In this document: in pieces, positions 25,841-34,754 of the stretch
How positions within the stretch are numbered: position 1 is the first letter of the stretch
Layout of the letters: every line of letters starts with the position of its first letter
NCBI RefSeq assembly: GCF_002923755.1
Contig: NZ_PGFZ01000005.1
Span: forward strand, 250,743 to 314,742
Source: Methylovulum psychrotolerans
GTDB taxonomy: Bacteria; Pseudomonadota; Gammaproteobacteria; Methylococcales; Methylomonadaceae
Direction: 5' to 3'
DNA length: 64,000 nucleotides
Program-made: the position numbers and the translations under genes
Notes under the pieces: model-generated
Seen by the model: the letters and a program-made list of their open reading frames with translations, nothing else
Databases searched by the model: none
Told to the model about the DNA's origin: nothing

Positions 25841-26374
25841 TTAGTTTCTGCTTGGGAAGATACCGTTTAAGGCAATAATAAAGTTTACACACAAATACGG
25901 CTGTATGTTGGTGTGGGCTTGGTTGCCACCCGTTGCACCAATTGCCGCCGCATTCATGGTTGCATTAGCCAAACCGGCAAAATCCTGCATATCGGCGGCA
26001 CCATTATTATCGATAGGTACAGCTAAAAAGTTGTTGACAGGGGTCGCGAGATTGCCGTGACCACTGGAAACGTTCAAGCCATGGGTATGGTTAGGTATTT
26101 GGGCGCTGGTTAAGGTAACTGTTTCACTACCTGCTTTTTGGCCCATCGTATAGGTGCTTAAGCCAGGGCCGGCGCCTTGGTTTACTGGCACCCGCCCGCG
26201 TAAATCAGGTAAGCCAAAGGTAGTGCGTCCGTCGCCGCCGTAGGTTACGCCGAGTAAGGCAAACAGAGCTTGGTATTGGGCAACGGGAAGTGTATGGCCA
26301 TCGCACAAAGCCCAGCCGCGTGGGGCATAATTAAAGCCGACCATACGGATTTCGCCGACAAAAGGTTCTGACAT
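25841..26374 (-). CDS. Phage tail-collar domain protein, copy 2
   Basis: A 177-residue paralogue of copy 1 with the same blocks: FVGEIRMVGFNYAPRGWALCDGHTL, YGGDGRTTFGLPDLRGRVPVNQG, HTHGLNV and QPYLCVNFIIALNGIFPSRN. GAGGAG 6 bases before ATG 26374 fixes the start; the longer frame would add an unlikely leader. The 5' leaders of the two copies are almost the same (TGAGGAGTTCATTATG), which shows tandem duplication including the translation signal. It lies downstream of the collagen-like gene. Confidence 0.88.
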   Translation of the reverse strand: MSEPFVGEIRMVGFNYAPRGWALCDGHTLPVAQYQALFALLGVTYGGDGRTTFGLPDLRGRVPVNQGAGPGLSTYTMGQKAGSETVTLTSAQIPNHTHGLNVSSGHGNLATPVNNFLAVPIDNNGAADMQDFAGLANATMNAAAIGATGGNQAHTNIQPYLCVNFIIALNGIFPSRN

Positions 26375-26477
26375 AATGAACTCCTCAATAATAATAGTAT
26401 TCGCCATTCAATAAAATCCGCTTAACCGTATGGCGGTTATGGCTAAACGGAGGGTAAGGTTTAATGTTTTATAGCTT

Positions 26478-27977
26478 TTAATTGCTTATACAATGATAAG
26501 AGACATCTAGAGCATTAACTGTATTGGTGTTGGATACGCTAAGGCTTGTTGTGGTGGTTGATATTCTTGGTGGGCTACTGACGGTGCCAGCAGAAGTCAA
26601 AGGTGTTACCACACAAATTGGGGCATTACCAACAAAAACGGCGTTGCTGCTAAAAGTGACCGAGCCTGAGCTGCTGGCACCTATTCCTGTGATTTTGCCA
26701 GTAACGATGTGCACATTTGAAATGGCTGTGCCGCTGTTGTCATAAACAGGGATGCTGGAACCCGAAGCAGGGGTTACCCATTGGGTGTTGTAGTTAGTGC
26801 CGTCAATCTTAGATAGCACCTGATTGGCGGTGCCGCCTGTAGGTACGCCTGGACCAGTGGCGCCCGTCGCTCCGGTAGAGCCTGTCGCTCCCGTAGCGCC
26901 TGTTGAACCGGTAGGGCCTTGAGGGCCGGTTGAGCCAGTCGCTCCGGTTGCCCCTGTAGCGCCAGTTGATCCCGTCGGGCCTTGCGGGCCGGTCGAGCCA
27001 GTGGCTCCCGTTGGGCCTTGTGGGCCGGTTGAACCCGTGGCTCCCGTCGGGCCTTGCGGGCCGGTCGAGCCAGTCGATCCTGTAGGGCCTTGCGGGCCGG
27101 TTGAACCAGTCGCTCCGGTCGAGCCAGTCGATCCTGTAGGGCCTTGTGGGCCGGTTGCCCCTGTAGAGCCAGTCGATCCTGTAGGGCCTTGTGGGCCGGT
27201 TGCTCCGGTCGAGCCAGTCGATCCTGTAGGCCCTTGTGGGCCGGTTGCCCCTGTAGCGCCAGTCGATCCTGTAGGGCCTTGCGGGCCGGTTGCCCCTGTA
27301 GCGCCAGTCGATCCTGTAGGGCCTTGCGGGCCGGTTGCCCCTGTAGCGCCAGTCGATCCTGTGGGGCCTTGCGGGCCGGTTGCCCCTGTCGCTCCGGTCG
27401 CACCCGTAGCACCAACCGCTCCCGCCGGCCCTTTTAATGAAATTTCAAGATAAGCCGGATGGCTAGTTTGCAGGGCTTCTTTACTGTCTATAGTGATGGA
27501 TGTGTTGGTTGTTGAAGCATCAGGTTCCAAAACTAAGCCGTTGTTATTGGCAGGATTGTCAACCCAATCCAGAACCAAGTTGGTGACGTCAACAGCAAAA
27601 TAGCTATTGGCACGGCTAATGGTCGCGCTGCTGGCCGCTGCCGCACCTTGGGTGGGGGCGGTAGTGACAGTCCCTTCGCTCCATGCTTGGGTGATAGGGC
27701 TCGCTTGGATTTTGCCGCTGCTGGGAATGGTTTTTACATAAAAGACCAGGGTGGCTTTGGCAACATCACTGGAGGTGATGCCGCTAGGCAATGCCGATAA
27801 ATCAAAATTGAACAGGGCTTTGCTGCTGGAAACAATATTAATGGCTACTGCACCGCCCGTATTGGTCGCTGCTGAATTAACATCAGCGATAAGCGGGGCA
27901 ACCACGGCATGGGCAGTGATTGGGTTAAGGCACGCTAAGGCGATAGCGGCGTGTAGGGGTGTGAAAGATAAGCGCAT
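26478..27977 (-). CDS. Secreted collagen-like protein with DNRLRE-type N-terminal domain
   Basis: A 499-residue protein in four parts. A signal peptide ([24 protein letters not shown]) comes first. A DNRLRE/disaggregatase-like beta domain follows (~25-180: [47 protein letters not shown]). Then there is a long Gly-x-y region of about 190 residues built from [13 protein letters not shown] and GSTGST units, and last a ~110-residue globular end. The G-P-x and G-x-T rich repeat should form a collagen triple helix stabilised by threonines. Such proteins act as surface fibres or adhesins. It is the first of a series of minus-strand genes with tail-collar, hydroxylase, sulfotransferase and glycosyltransferase products that could decorate it. 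Confidence 0.9.
   Translation of the reverse strand: MRLSFTPLHAAIALACLNPITAHAVVAPLIADVNSAATNTGGAVAINIVSSSKALFNFDLSALPSGITSSDVAKATLVFYVKTIPSSGKIQASPITQAWSEGTVTTAPTQGAAAASSATISRANSYFAVDVTNLVLDWVDNPANNNGLVLEPDASTTNTSITIDSKEALQTSHPAYLEISLKGPAGAVGATGATGATGATGPQGPTGSTGATGATGPQGPTGSTGATGATGPQGPTGSTGATGATGPQGPTGSTGSTGATGPQGPTGSTGSTGATGPQGPTGSTGSTGATGSTGPQGPTGSTGSTGPQGPTGATGSTGPQGPTGATGSTGPQGPTGSTGATGATGATGSTGPQGPTGSTGATGATGSTGATGATGPGVPTGGTANQVLSKIDGTNYNTQWVTPASGSSIPVYDNSGTAISNVHIVTGKITGIGASSSGSVTFSSNAVFVGNAPICVVTPLTSAGTVSSPPRISTTTTSLSVSNTNTVNALDVSYHCISN
26852..27431 (-). repeat. Collagen Gly-x-y coding tandem repeat
   Basis: About 580 bp coding for some 64 Gly-x-y triplets, arranged as nested DNA repeats in multiples of 9 bp; a common higher unit encodes [15 protein letters not shown]. 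Near-identical copies at the DNA level imply recent slippage or unequal recombination, so length polymorphism between strains is expected. Confidence 0.9.
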
Positions 27978-28058
27978 GGCAACTCCAAAAAATATTTTAT
28001 CGATGATGGAGTTACCCTAACCTGAACGGCTGGCAACTCCTAGACAAACGGTTACGGC

Positions 28059-28688
28059 TTAAGCAGCGGTTGTGGTACGGATTTTTTTTGCTACTTTGCT
28101 GGCTTGCCAGCCCAGTAGGCCAATCAGCGTCAGGGGTAAGGCCGCTGGGGCAGGTACTGGCGATGATGGGTAGGTATCAGCCGCGCTGACATTTTTGATG
28201 TCAACCGCCCATTGGCCACTACCGCCGCCGCCGTTAGTGGTGAACGGGGTAGGAGAAAAGCTGGTTAGGCCCAAATCGAATGCAAAGCCGTCCGTCAAAT
28301 AGTCGCCTGCCCGGAAATTGTCGGTTTGGGTCAATGCTAATAGGTAGTTGCCGGCAAATAACAGGCTGCTAGAAATAATGGCTTCATCACCGGCATTTTT
28401 GATTTCGGTGGAATAGAACCATTGGCCATCGGACTCTTTAAAAATGGCAAGATAAGGGTCAAAGCCCCCCGCACCAATAGTTGCACCTGCGGCATTTGTT
28501 CCGCCGTTCAAAGACAAGGTGTCGATAATAAAAGATGAAGAGTCTGAGGCTAGGGAAAAACTAAACAGCTGGACATCGCTGTCTTGAGTGAAGTTGCCTG
28601 TAAAGCTGAAATCTGCCGCCATTACGGACTGGCTAGCCAGCAGCAAGAAGGCGAGTTTCAATGTGGTAAAGCGGTGTTTTGCTATCAT
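28059..28688 (-). CDS. Exported protein with PEP-CTERM-like C-terminal sorting signal
   Basis: A 209-residue protein with a signal peptide (ends QSVMA|ADFSFTGNF). The beta-rich body resembles DVUA0089-type proteins (FTQDSDVQLFSFSL, GGFDPYLAIFKESDGQW, GNYLLALTQTDNF, DGFAFDLG). The C-terminus carries VPAPAALPLTLIGLLGW followed by KVAKKIR, i.e. a short motif, hydrophobic span and basic tail, the layout of PEP-CTERM/exosortase substrates. The motif is VPAPA rather than VPEPA. No exosortase is encoded in the window. It is probably linked to exopolysaccharide or surface display. Confidence 0.78.
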   Translation of the reverse strand: MIAKHRFTTLKLAFLLLASQSVMAADFSFTGNFTQDSDVQLFSFSLASDSSSFIIDTLSLNGGTNAAGATIGAGGFDPYLAIFKESDGQWFYSTEIKNAGDEAIISSSLLFAGNYLLALTQTDNFRAGDYLTDGFAFDLGLTSFSPTPFTTNGGGGSGQWAVDIKNVSAADTYPSSPVPAPAALPLTLIGLLGWQASKVAKKIRTTTAA

Positions 28689-29166
28689 ACTTATTACCCG
28701 ATTGCTAGATTAATACTTGAAAAGTGTGAACTCCATCAAAAAACGGACGGATTTTAACAAGACTTCTTTAGAATTCCGAGGTAATTTCTCACATTTTTTA
28801 AAAAAATATGTGATTTTGTTTGATTATAAAAAGCAGGAAATTTTGTGATGCAAATTAAATAAGGTAGTTTTTCACATTTTCAAAAATTATATGTTTGTTC
28901 GCGGCATTGTTGTTTTCCTGGTAATGATTGAAAATACAGGGATATAAGTAATTTTATCTGACCGGTATAATTAAGGGGATGCTGGAGCAGGCACAGACCA
29001 TAATTCAAGCATTTTTGCGGCTGTGGCCGCTTGGTTGTGGCAGGGGGATTTAAAAAAAAGTGGGTGCGGCGATCAGAAGCCGCAAGTTTTGCGGGTAAAA
29101 AAAGCGGATTTAAGATTTTGTTAAGGCAATTGTAGGCAAAATAGGCAAAAATTTTGGAGCTTGCCA
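28689..29166. other. AT-rich gene-free promoter region
   Basis: 478 bp between divergent genes with no supportable gene. It is AT-rich and contains an inverted pair TCACAT (28789) / ATGTGA (28808) and a further TCACAT at 28872, which may be regulator sites. The ribosome site GGAG at 29156 belongs to the next gene. Confidence 0.5.
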
Positions 29167-29751
29167 ATGAACCGACCTCATGACACCGACACGGCGCAAC
29201 CGCCCGTGCTGACCAAACGCCGTTTTTTAAAGCAGTTAGTCTGTGGTTCCCTATTAGCGGCCACTACCCCTTCGATTGCCAAAGCCGCCCTCCGCCACTA
29301 TGCCCCACCGCCCCGAACACTCGCCTTACTGCGTCCGCACACGGGCGATGCCATCCAAGTCACTTATTTTGACCAAGGCCGTTATCTTGATAATGCTTTA
29401 AGCGAAGTGGATTATTTGCTACGCGATAGCCATACTGATGAGTTGCACCCGATTGATCCGGCGTTGCTTGACCAGTTGTATGATTTGAGCCAGTGGCTAG
29501 GTATCAGCCAGCCCATCGAAGTGGTGTCCGGGTACCGTTCGCCGTTTACGAATGCGCAACTGCGCCGCCAAAGCCATGGGGTCGCCAAGCACAGCTTGCA
29601 TATGGAGGGTAGGGCGATTGATATCCGTATTGAGGGTGTGCCGACCGCCGTCATTAGGCAAGCGGCGGTGGCGATGCAGCGGGGTGGGGTCGGCTATTAT
29701 CCCCATGCCGATTTTGTCCATCTGGACACGGGGGATATTAGGTTGTGGTGA
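29167..29751 (+). CDS. DUF882/YcbK-type murein DD-endopeptidase (MepK-like)
   Basis: A 194-residue exported M15-type peptidase. The N-terminal signal reads TKRRFLKQL followed by a hydrophobic stretch and SIAKA, a Tat-like signal with Lys-Arg in place of the twin Arg. The peptidase domain has PIEVVSGYRSPFTNAQLR, the zinc-site strands SLHMEGRAIDIRI and, at the end, HADFVHLDTG. E. coli YcbK/MepK cleaves mDAP-mDAP (3-3) crosslinks. The neighbouring convergent gene is an L,D-transpeptidase that makes such crosslinks; the homologous genes are also adjacent in E. coli. GGAG at 7 bases fixes the ATG at 29167. Confidence 0.88.
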   Translation: MNRPHDTDTAQPPVLTKRRFLKQLVCGSLLAATTPSIAKAALRHYAPPPRTLALLRPHTGDAIQVTYFDQGRYLDNALSEVDYLLRDSHTDELHPIDPALLDQLYDLSQWLGISQPIEVVSGYRSPFTNAQLRRQSHGVAKHSLHMEGRAIDIRIEGVPTAVIRQAAVAMQRGGVGYYPHADFVHLDTGDIRLW

Positions 29752-29754
29752 AGG

Positions 29755-31665
29755 CTATTTGTTAATATCGACGGTTTTTAGGGCATCGGTGCCGATGTCG
29801 GGCAGAACCGCGTCGTCTTTTACCTTAATTGGATCGTTGGCTTGGACAAAGAGCATTTGATCGGACAGTTCGCCAGGATTTTTTAACGCCTCCAGTAAGA
29901 CCGTGTCATGGTCGTAGATATCGGGATAAAACACTAATTGGTTATGCTCATCGAAAAAGGCCGTGGTGTAAAAAAACAGTACCGGAATGGGTTTGGCCAA
30001 AACGACCCGCTGCATTTTTACCGATTTCATGGCCTGTTGTATCTTAGCCTTGTCCCAGCCTTTTTGGTTTTTCAAGACAAATTCCGCTAAAGCTTGGGGA
30101 TCGTCGACGCGGACACAGCCGTGGCTAAAATCCCGCCGTGAACGGCTAAATAAAGCATCAGCGGGGGTGTCATGTAAGTACACATCATCTTTGTTAGGGA
30201 AAAGGAATTTAACCCGTCCTAACGCATTTCTCGTTCCCGGTTTTTGCCGGACTCTTAGCGTCCCTTGTTTTAATTGCGCCAGTGCCGCACCCGAAAAACC
30301 GACCGCTCCGCTTTTGCCGACCAGTTCCATATTTTGTGAGTTTAGATAGCCTGGGCCATTGGCCAATTTGGGCAATATCTCATTTTTGACGATATTGTAA
30401 GGCACGTTCCAATAAGGGGAAAATTCAATAAAGCTCATGCTCGCCATCAGTACCGGTGTTTGGGCTTTCATGGCTTTGCCGACCACTACCCGCATTTGCG
30501 TGGTGGTGGTTTGTAAATCATTAATGTCATCAAGTGCCCAGAGTTGGAACGCGGGGATATTGACGACAATGGAAGGGCCGCTGCCCAGTTCCGGCAACCA
30601 CCGCAGGCGCTCCATCGCCAAGCTAATTTGGGTTACCCGTTTTTCCAAGCCCGCATTAAGTTCCGTTACAGTGGATTTGCCGATCACCCCGTCACCTGAT
30701 AAACCATGCCGCCGCTGGAAGCTTTTCATGGCGGTCACGGTGTCATCACTATAGCGGGTCGCTTTGCCATTGCTTTGGCTGCTGGGCAAATCGCCTAAGG
30801 TATGCAGTAAATCCCGCAGATCCGCCAATTCGGGTAAGTTTTCGCCAGGGCGGATGGGTTTTTTAAACGTCATGGCGAAAGGTTTGGCCTGTTGCGCCAA
30901 GGCGTGGTAATGTTCTAAGGCGGTTTTTAACAGTTGGTATTGCTTCAGTTGCGGCTCGACCATGCTAGGCAGGCTGGCGACGGTTTGCTGTTCGGTGCTG
31001 GCCTTGATGAGGGCAGGCAGGTCGATGGTTTTTTTGTCGCGGAGCTTGAGGTTAAAGTTAATGACCTGGGGGCTGATACGGCCATAATGCAAGTCGTGTA
31101 AAAAACGCAACAGCGACAGGCTCAAGGCGGTGTCGTAACTGGCCTGTTCCCGGTAGGCATCCGCATCCAAATGCAGCATGGCGGGCATTTTTTTCTGCAA
31201 GGTGTCGAGATTGTAATGACTGGTTTGTAAGCCATTTACTGCCGCATTGGCTAATAGCTCCAGTAACGCCGTGATATTCTTTTCCGATGTCTCTGTGCCC
31301 AGCCAGAGCGGTTGGTAGTTAGCCATTTTATAGAGGGCATCCAAATCGTCGGCGCGACTGGCAAAGCCGCCGGGTAACAGCAAAGGATGTTGTTTAGCAG
31401 TAATGATTGCGGTGATTTCTTGGCTGACAGGCGCAAGAGCCGGAACTGCTGGTGTCGGATTTAAGATGGGGTCGTTGGCCAATAGCGGCGGAGCCATTAA
31501 CGTCAGGCAGGCGTACATGAACCAACGGGGAGCTTGGCGGCTTAGCCAGCTACCTGAGAGAGCGGTGGGGCGGGAAGCCAAAACACGCGCAGGCTGTAGC
31601 CTTACCCTAGCGGAATTATTAAATCCATCAAAACGCTTAAAACTTGCCAATATATTCAGGTGCAT
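29755..31665 (-). CDS. ldtD: L,D-transpeptidase, YcbB/LdtD type
   Basis: A 636-residue periplasmic enzyme that forms 3-3 crosslinks in peptidoglycan. The long N-terminal part includes a scaffold domain (DDLDALYKMANYQPLWLG) and a peptidoglycan-binding domain (MKSFQRRHGLSGDGVIGKSTVTELN). The YkuD catalytic domain has MELVGKSGAVGFSGAALAQ and the active-site motif SHGCVRVDDP with Cys517. The start is uncertain: GTG at 31713 is also open; ATG 31665 is preferred for its GGA site, and the hydrophobic signal then lies about 50 residues in (MYACLTLMAPPLLA). It converges with the MepK-like gene with only 3 bp between them. Confidence 0.92.
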   Translation of the reverse strand: MHLNILASFKRFDGFNNSARVRLQPARVLASRPTALSGSWLSRQAPRWFMYACLTLMAPPLLANDPILNPTPAVPALAPVSQEITAIITAKQHPLLLPGGFASRADDLDALYKMANYQPLWLGTETSEKNITALLELLANAAVNGLQTSHYNLDTLQKKMPAMLHLDADAYREQASYDTALSLSLLRFLHDLHYGRISPQVINFNLKLRDKKTIDLPALIKASTEQQTVASLPSMVEPQLKQYQLLKTALEHYHALAQQAKPFAMTFKKPIRPGENLPELADLRDLLHTLGDLPSSQSNGKATRYSDDTVTAMKSFQRRHGLSGDGVIGKSTVTELNAGLEKRVTQISLAMERLRWLPELGSGPSIVVNIPAFQLWALDDINDLQTTTTQMRVVVGKAMKAQTPVLMASMSFIEFSPYWNVPYNIVKNEILPKLANGPGYLNSQNMELVGKSGAVGFSGAALAQLKQGTLRVRQKPGTRNALGRVKFLFPNKDDVYLHDTPADALFSRSRRDFSHGCVRVDDPQALAEFVLKNQKGWDKAKIQQAMKSVKMQRVVLAKPIPVLFFYTTAFFDEHNQLVFYPDIYDHDTVLLEALKNPGELSDQMLFVQANDPIKVKDDAVLPDIGTDALKTVDINK

Positions 31666-31990
31666 AAAATATCCAGATGTTAGCTTAACTGCCGATTGTG
31701 CCAATATTACCACTAACAGGCTGTTTCTTAGGATGATATGAAACCAGGATAAGCTGTTATGTCGCTAGGCTTGGTTTATTTTACACTAAGTTAACGGCCA
31801 ACATGGACGACAAAGGTAATTCGTTGCTGCAAATCCCTCTTTCTTGCTTGGCAATGCGGCGTTTACGGTAAGGCGGCGGCATATAAGGCCGCTTTGGAAA
31901 GCGCTTAGCTATCCGAAGCGGTGGCGAGCCTAGCCGGGGTAACTCCCGACAAGTTAGGGTGATATTATTGTTTGGCCGGGCCAGCAGAGC
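31666..31990. other. Gene-free stretch between proS and ldtD
   Basis: No gene is supportable here. It separates two genes on the same strand and presumably contains the ldtD promoter. No clear intrinsic terminator for proS was found. Confidence 0.5.
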
Positions 31991-33697
31991 TTATGCCAAT
32001 TTAGCCTGAAGAAACGCCAGTACGTCGGTAAGCGGCAATTCTTCATTGTCGCGCGAGGTTCTGGCCTTATATTCTACCGTGCCGTTATCCAGGCTTTTGT
32101 CACCGACGATAATGCAGTGCGGGATACCGATCAGTTCCATATCTGAGAACATAAAGCCGGCGCGGACTTTGCGGTCATCAAACAGCACGTCAATGCCCGC
32201 CGCTTGCAGGTCTTGGTAGAGCTGTTCGGCCAAGGCTTTCAGGCGCTCCGATTTGTGCATGTTCATAGGCAGCAGGGCGACTTGGAACGGGGCGAGGTTG
32301 GTCGGCCAGATAATGCCTCGGCCATCGTGGTTCTGTTCGATAGCCGCCGCGACGACGCGGGAAATGCCGATGCCGTAACAGCCCATCAGCATGATTTGGT
32401 GCTTGCCGGCTTCGTTAATGATGCCCGCCTTCATTGCGCCGCTGTATTTGGTGCCGAGCTGGAAGATGTGGCCGACTTCAATACCCCGCGCTAAAGTGAT
32501 ATGGCCTTGGCCATCTGGGCTAGGGTCACCTTCGACGACAGTGCGCAGGTCGGCAAGTTCGGGTAAGGGCAGGTCGCGTCCCCAATTGACACCTTGATAA
32601 TGTTTGCCGTCTTGGTTAGCGCCACAGACAAAGTCCGCCATTAAGGCGATGCTACGGTCGGCAATAATCGGCATGGTCAGGCCGATAGGGCCAATAGAGC
32701 CGGGCTTACAGGCACAGGCGGCAATAATGTCGGCTTCGCTGGCGAAAGTCAGCGGCGCGGCGACACCGGCCAGTTTTTCCGCCTTGATTTTGTTCAGTTC
32801 GTGGTCGCCCCGTAACAGCAGTGCCACCAAACCCTCTTCTTCACCTTTGACAATAAGGGTTTTCAGGCATTGGGTTGGGGCAATGGTCAAAAAGGTGCAA
32901 ACTTCTTCAATGCTGTGTTGGGCAGGGGTGTCAACCAGAACCATCGGTGTGCTGGCGGCAGGGCGTTCGCCCGTAGGGGCCAAGGCTTCGGCTTTTTCGA
33001 CATTGGCCGCATAATCGCTGGCGCTGGAAAAGGCGATGGCATCTTCGCCGGAATCCGCCAAAACATGGAACTCATGCGAAATGGCGCCGCCAATAGAGCC
33101 GGAGTCGGCGATCACCGCGCGGAACTTTAAGCCCAGATGGTTAAAGATATTGCTGTAGGCGCGGTACATCACCTCATAAGATTCTTGCAAGGACGCTTGG
33201 TCAAGATGGAAAGAATAGGCATCTTTCATGATGAATTCGCGCGAGCGCATGACCCCGAAACGCGGACGTATCTCGTCGCGGATCTTCGTTTGTATCTGAT
33301 AAAAGGTAATCGGCAGTTGCTTATAGCTTTTCAGTTCGTTACGCGCCAAATCAGTGATGATCTCTTCGTGCGTGGGCCCTAAGCAAAAGTCGCGGTCATG
33401 GCGGTCTTTCAGGCGTGCCAATTCGGGGCCGTATTGTTCCCAGCGTCCGGTTTCTTGCCAGAGTTCGGCAGGTTGCAAGGTCGGCATCAACACTTCCAGT
33501 GCCCCGGCTTTTTCCATTTCGTCACGGGTGATTTTTTCGACTTTGCGCAACACCCGCAAACCTAACGGCAGCCAGCTATACAGCCCGGCGGCCAGTTTAC
33601 GGATGAGGCCGGCGCGGATCATGAGCTGATGGCTGATAATTTCGGCATCGGCAGGCGTTTCTTTGACGGTATTGAGGGGGAACTGAGTTGTACGCAT
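31991..33697 (-). CDS. proS: Prolyl-tRNA synthetase
   Basis: A 568-residue class II synthetase of the bacterial type with an editing insertion. Motif 1 lies around [14 protein letters not shown], motif 2 around [24 protein letters not shown], and motif 3 around [17 protein letters not shown]. The YbaK-like editing domain (~220-400) removes mischarged Ala-tRNA-Pro ([28 protein letters not shown]). The C-terminal anticodon-binding domain begins near [11 protein letters not shown]. Normal length. Confidence 0.98.
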   Translation of the reverse strand: MRTTQFPLNTVKETPADAEIISHQLMIRAGLIRKLAAGLYSWLPLGLRVLRKVEKITRDEMEKAGALEVLMPTLQPAELWQETGRWEQYGPELARLKDRHDRDFCLGPTHEEIITDLARNELKSYKQLPITFYQIQTKIRDEIRPRFGVMRSREFIMKDAYSFHLDQASLQESYEVMYRAYSNIFNHLGLKFRAVIADSGSIGGAISHEFHVLADSGEDAIAFSSASDYAANVEKAEALAPTGERPAASTPMVLVDTPAQHSIEEVCTFLTIAPTQCLKTLIVKGEEEGLVALLLRGDHELNKIKAEKLAGVAAPLTFASEADIIAACACKPGSIGPIGLTMPIIADRSIALMADFVCGANQDGKHYQGVNWGRDLPLPELADLRTVVEGDPSPDGQGHITLARGIEVGHIFQLGTKYSGAMKAGIINEAGKHQIMLMGCYGIGISRVVAAAIEQNHDGRGIIWPTNLAPFQVALLPMNMHKSERLKALAEQLYQDLQAAGIDVLFDDRKVRAGFMFSDMELIGIPHCIIVGDKSLDNGTVEYKARTSRDNEELPLTDVLAFLQAKLA

Positions 33698-34754
33698 AAT
33701 AAGGCAGGGTTAAAATAAAAGTACCTATTTTACAGCTTTTTCGCGGGTTCCCAAGCGTTTGCGGGTTTAAATCGCCACTGTTGTGTGAAGAGCCAACCCA
33801 AACCGGAGGCTGTAGGCCGTTAACGTCGGGTTGTCTACGTTTAAATCCGTAACGTAGGAAGCAATACGGCAGCGGAGATTGGCCGTGGCTGCCGATAAAG
33901 CCGCAATAATGATGGCCTATAGACGTAGAGGCAAAAAAAACCTTCTGCTTGCCTATCAAGATAGTAAATCCTATCTTGATAGGCAAGCAGAAGGTTAGAG
34001 GGGCTTCGATGAAAAATAAACATGAATCGGCAGGCACATTAGCGTTCAGCGTCAGACGAACCATGCTCTGTTAAACCATCGTTTTGCGGTAAAGTTCCCA
34101 ACACGGTATTAAATTTTGCGGACAGGCGTTGGTAGGCAAAAGTACCGCCAAGCTCCGTCGGTCTATTTGCGTAAAACGGCCATTTCCATTGCTTTAGTCG
34201 GAAGAGCAACAGATTTCTTACGCACAATGGCAGAAAAATTTCTGTCATGGCGTAAAAACGTATCCGCTTATGCCCATATCGGCATTGTGTATTGTGTAAT
34301 GTTGAAAATTTGCAAAAGCCGCCTGTCTTTTTGCTTTTGATGTTGTAGTTTAGGTGTGCTTTTGTTCTTTTCGATTATTAATTTTTATATAAAAATCATT
34401 ATTATATAATGTGTTTCGGGTATTTCCCCAAGTGCTTGCCTAACCGCCATTTAATTATGTCTAGGTATTGTTGCAAATAGGGTGGCAAAATATTTTTGTT
34501 CCCACTCGCTCTGTTATATATGGCTAAGGGTAAGCTATAAATTCACTCACCAGCAAATACCGTAAGGCTTGCGATTTTATGCAGGTTTTTCGTATTTAAC
34601 GCAGTACAATGAACTTAAAGGCGGAAAAGCCATAGCAATCGGCGGACAAGTTTGGGTCTGGCACTGGTTTTTTGCCAGGGCTATTAATCTCCGCCAGCCT
34701 ACGCCATGCGCCAATACAGAATCAATTTAGCTACATTTTAAAGGATAATAGGCA
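33698..34754. other. Gene-free kilobase upstream of proS and the chemosensory operon
   Basis: About 1.06 kb with no convincing coding region on either strand. It holds a very strong minus-strand hairpin (33933-33996), an AT-rich stretch near 34340-34420 with TATAAT-like sequences suitable for promoters, and the ribosome site AAGGA before 34755. A short regulatory RNA on the minus strand ending at the hairpin is possible. Confidence 0.5.
33933..33996 (-). terminator. 26-bp perfect hairpin followed by eight T on the minus strand
   Basis: Arms at 33939-33964 and 33971-33996 are perfect complements (26 bp) with a 6-base loop. Read on the minus strand, the stem is followed by TTTTTTTT (33940-33933), the form of an intrinsic terminator. 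No recognisable gene lies just upstream on that strand, so the transcript it ends is unknown; it may be a small RNA. Confidence 0.75.

Noticed and set aside
25080-26374. Tail-collar genes as part of a prophage or contractile injection system.
   Set aside because: No capsid, sheath, baseplate, integrase or lysis genes are present around them.
26852-27431. Regular repeats that could be taken for a CRISPR array.
   Set aside because: The repeats are contiguous, lack unique spacers and encode Gly-x-y triplets in frame. No cas gene is present.
26774-27453. Long open frames on the plus strand and in another minus frame across the collagen region, rich in Pro/Cys or Arg/Gln.
   Set aside because: They are by-products of the tandem Gly-x-y repeat, which keeps several frames open. 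None has a ribosome site or signal peptide.
28880-29167. Minus-strand 95-codon frame upstream of the MepK-like gene.
   Set aside because: It overlaps the promoter and ribosome site of the divergent gene and its composition is that of AT-rich spacer translated by chance.
33597-34248. Two minus-strand frames (155 and 69 codons) upstream of proS.
   Set aside because: The longer one runs through the 26-bp hairpin and into proS in another frame. Neither shows a protein family pattern or a convincing ribosome site.
34659-34675. TGGCAC...TTTTTTGC as a sigma-54 promoter before the chemosensory operon.
   Set aside because: The GG to GC spacing is 12 bases instead of the required 10.
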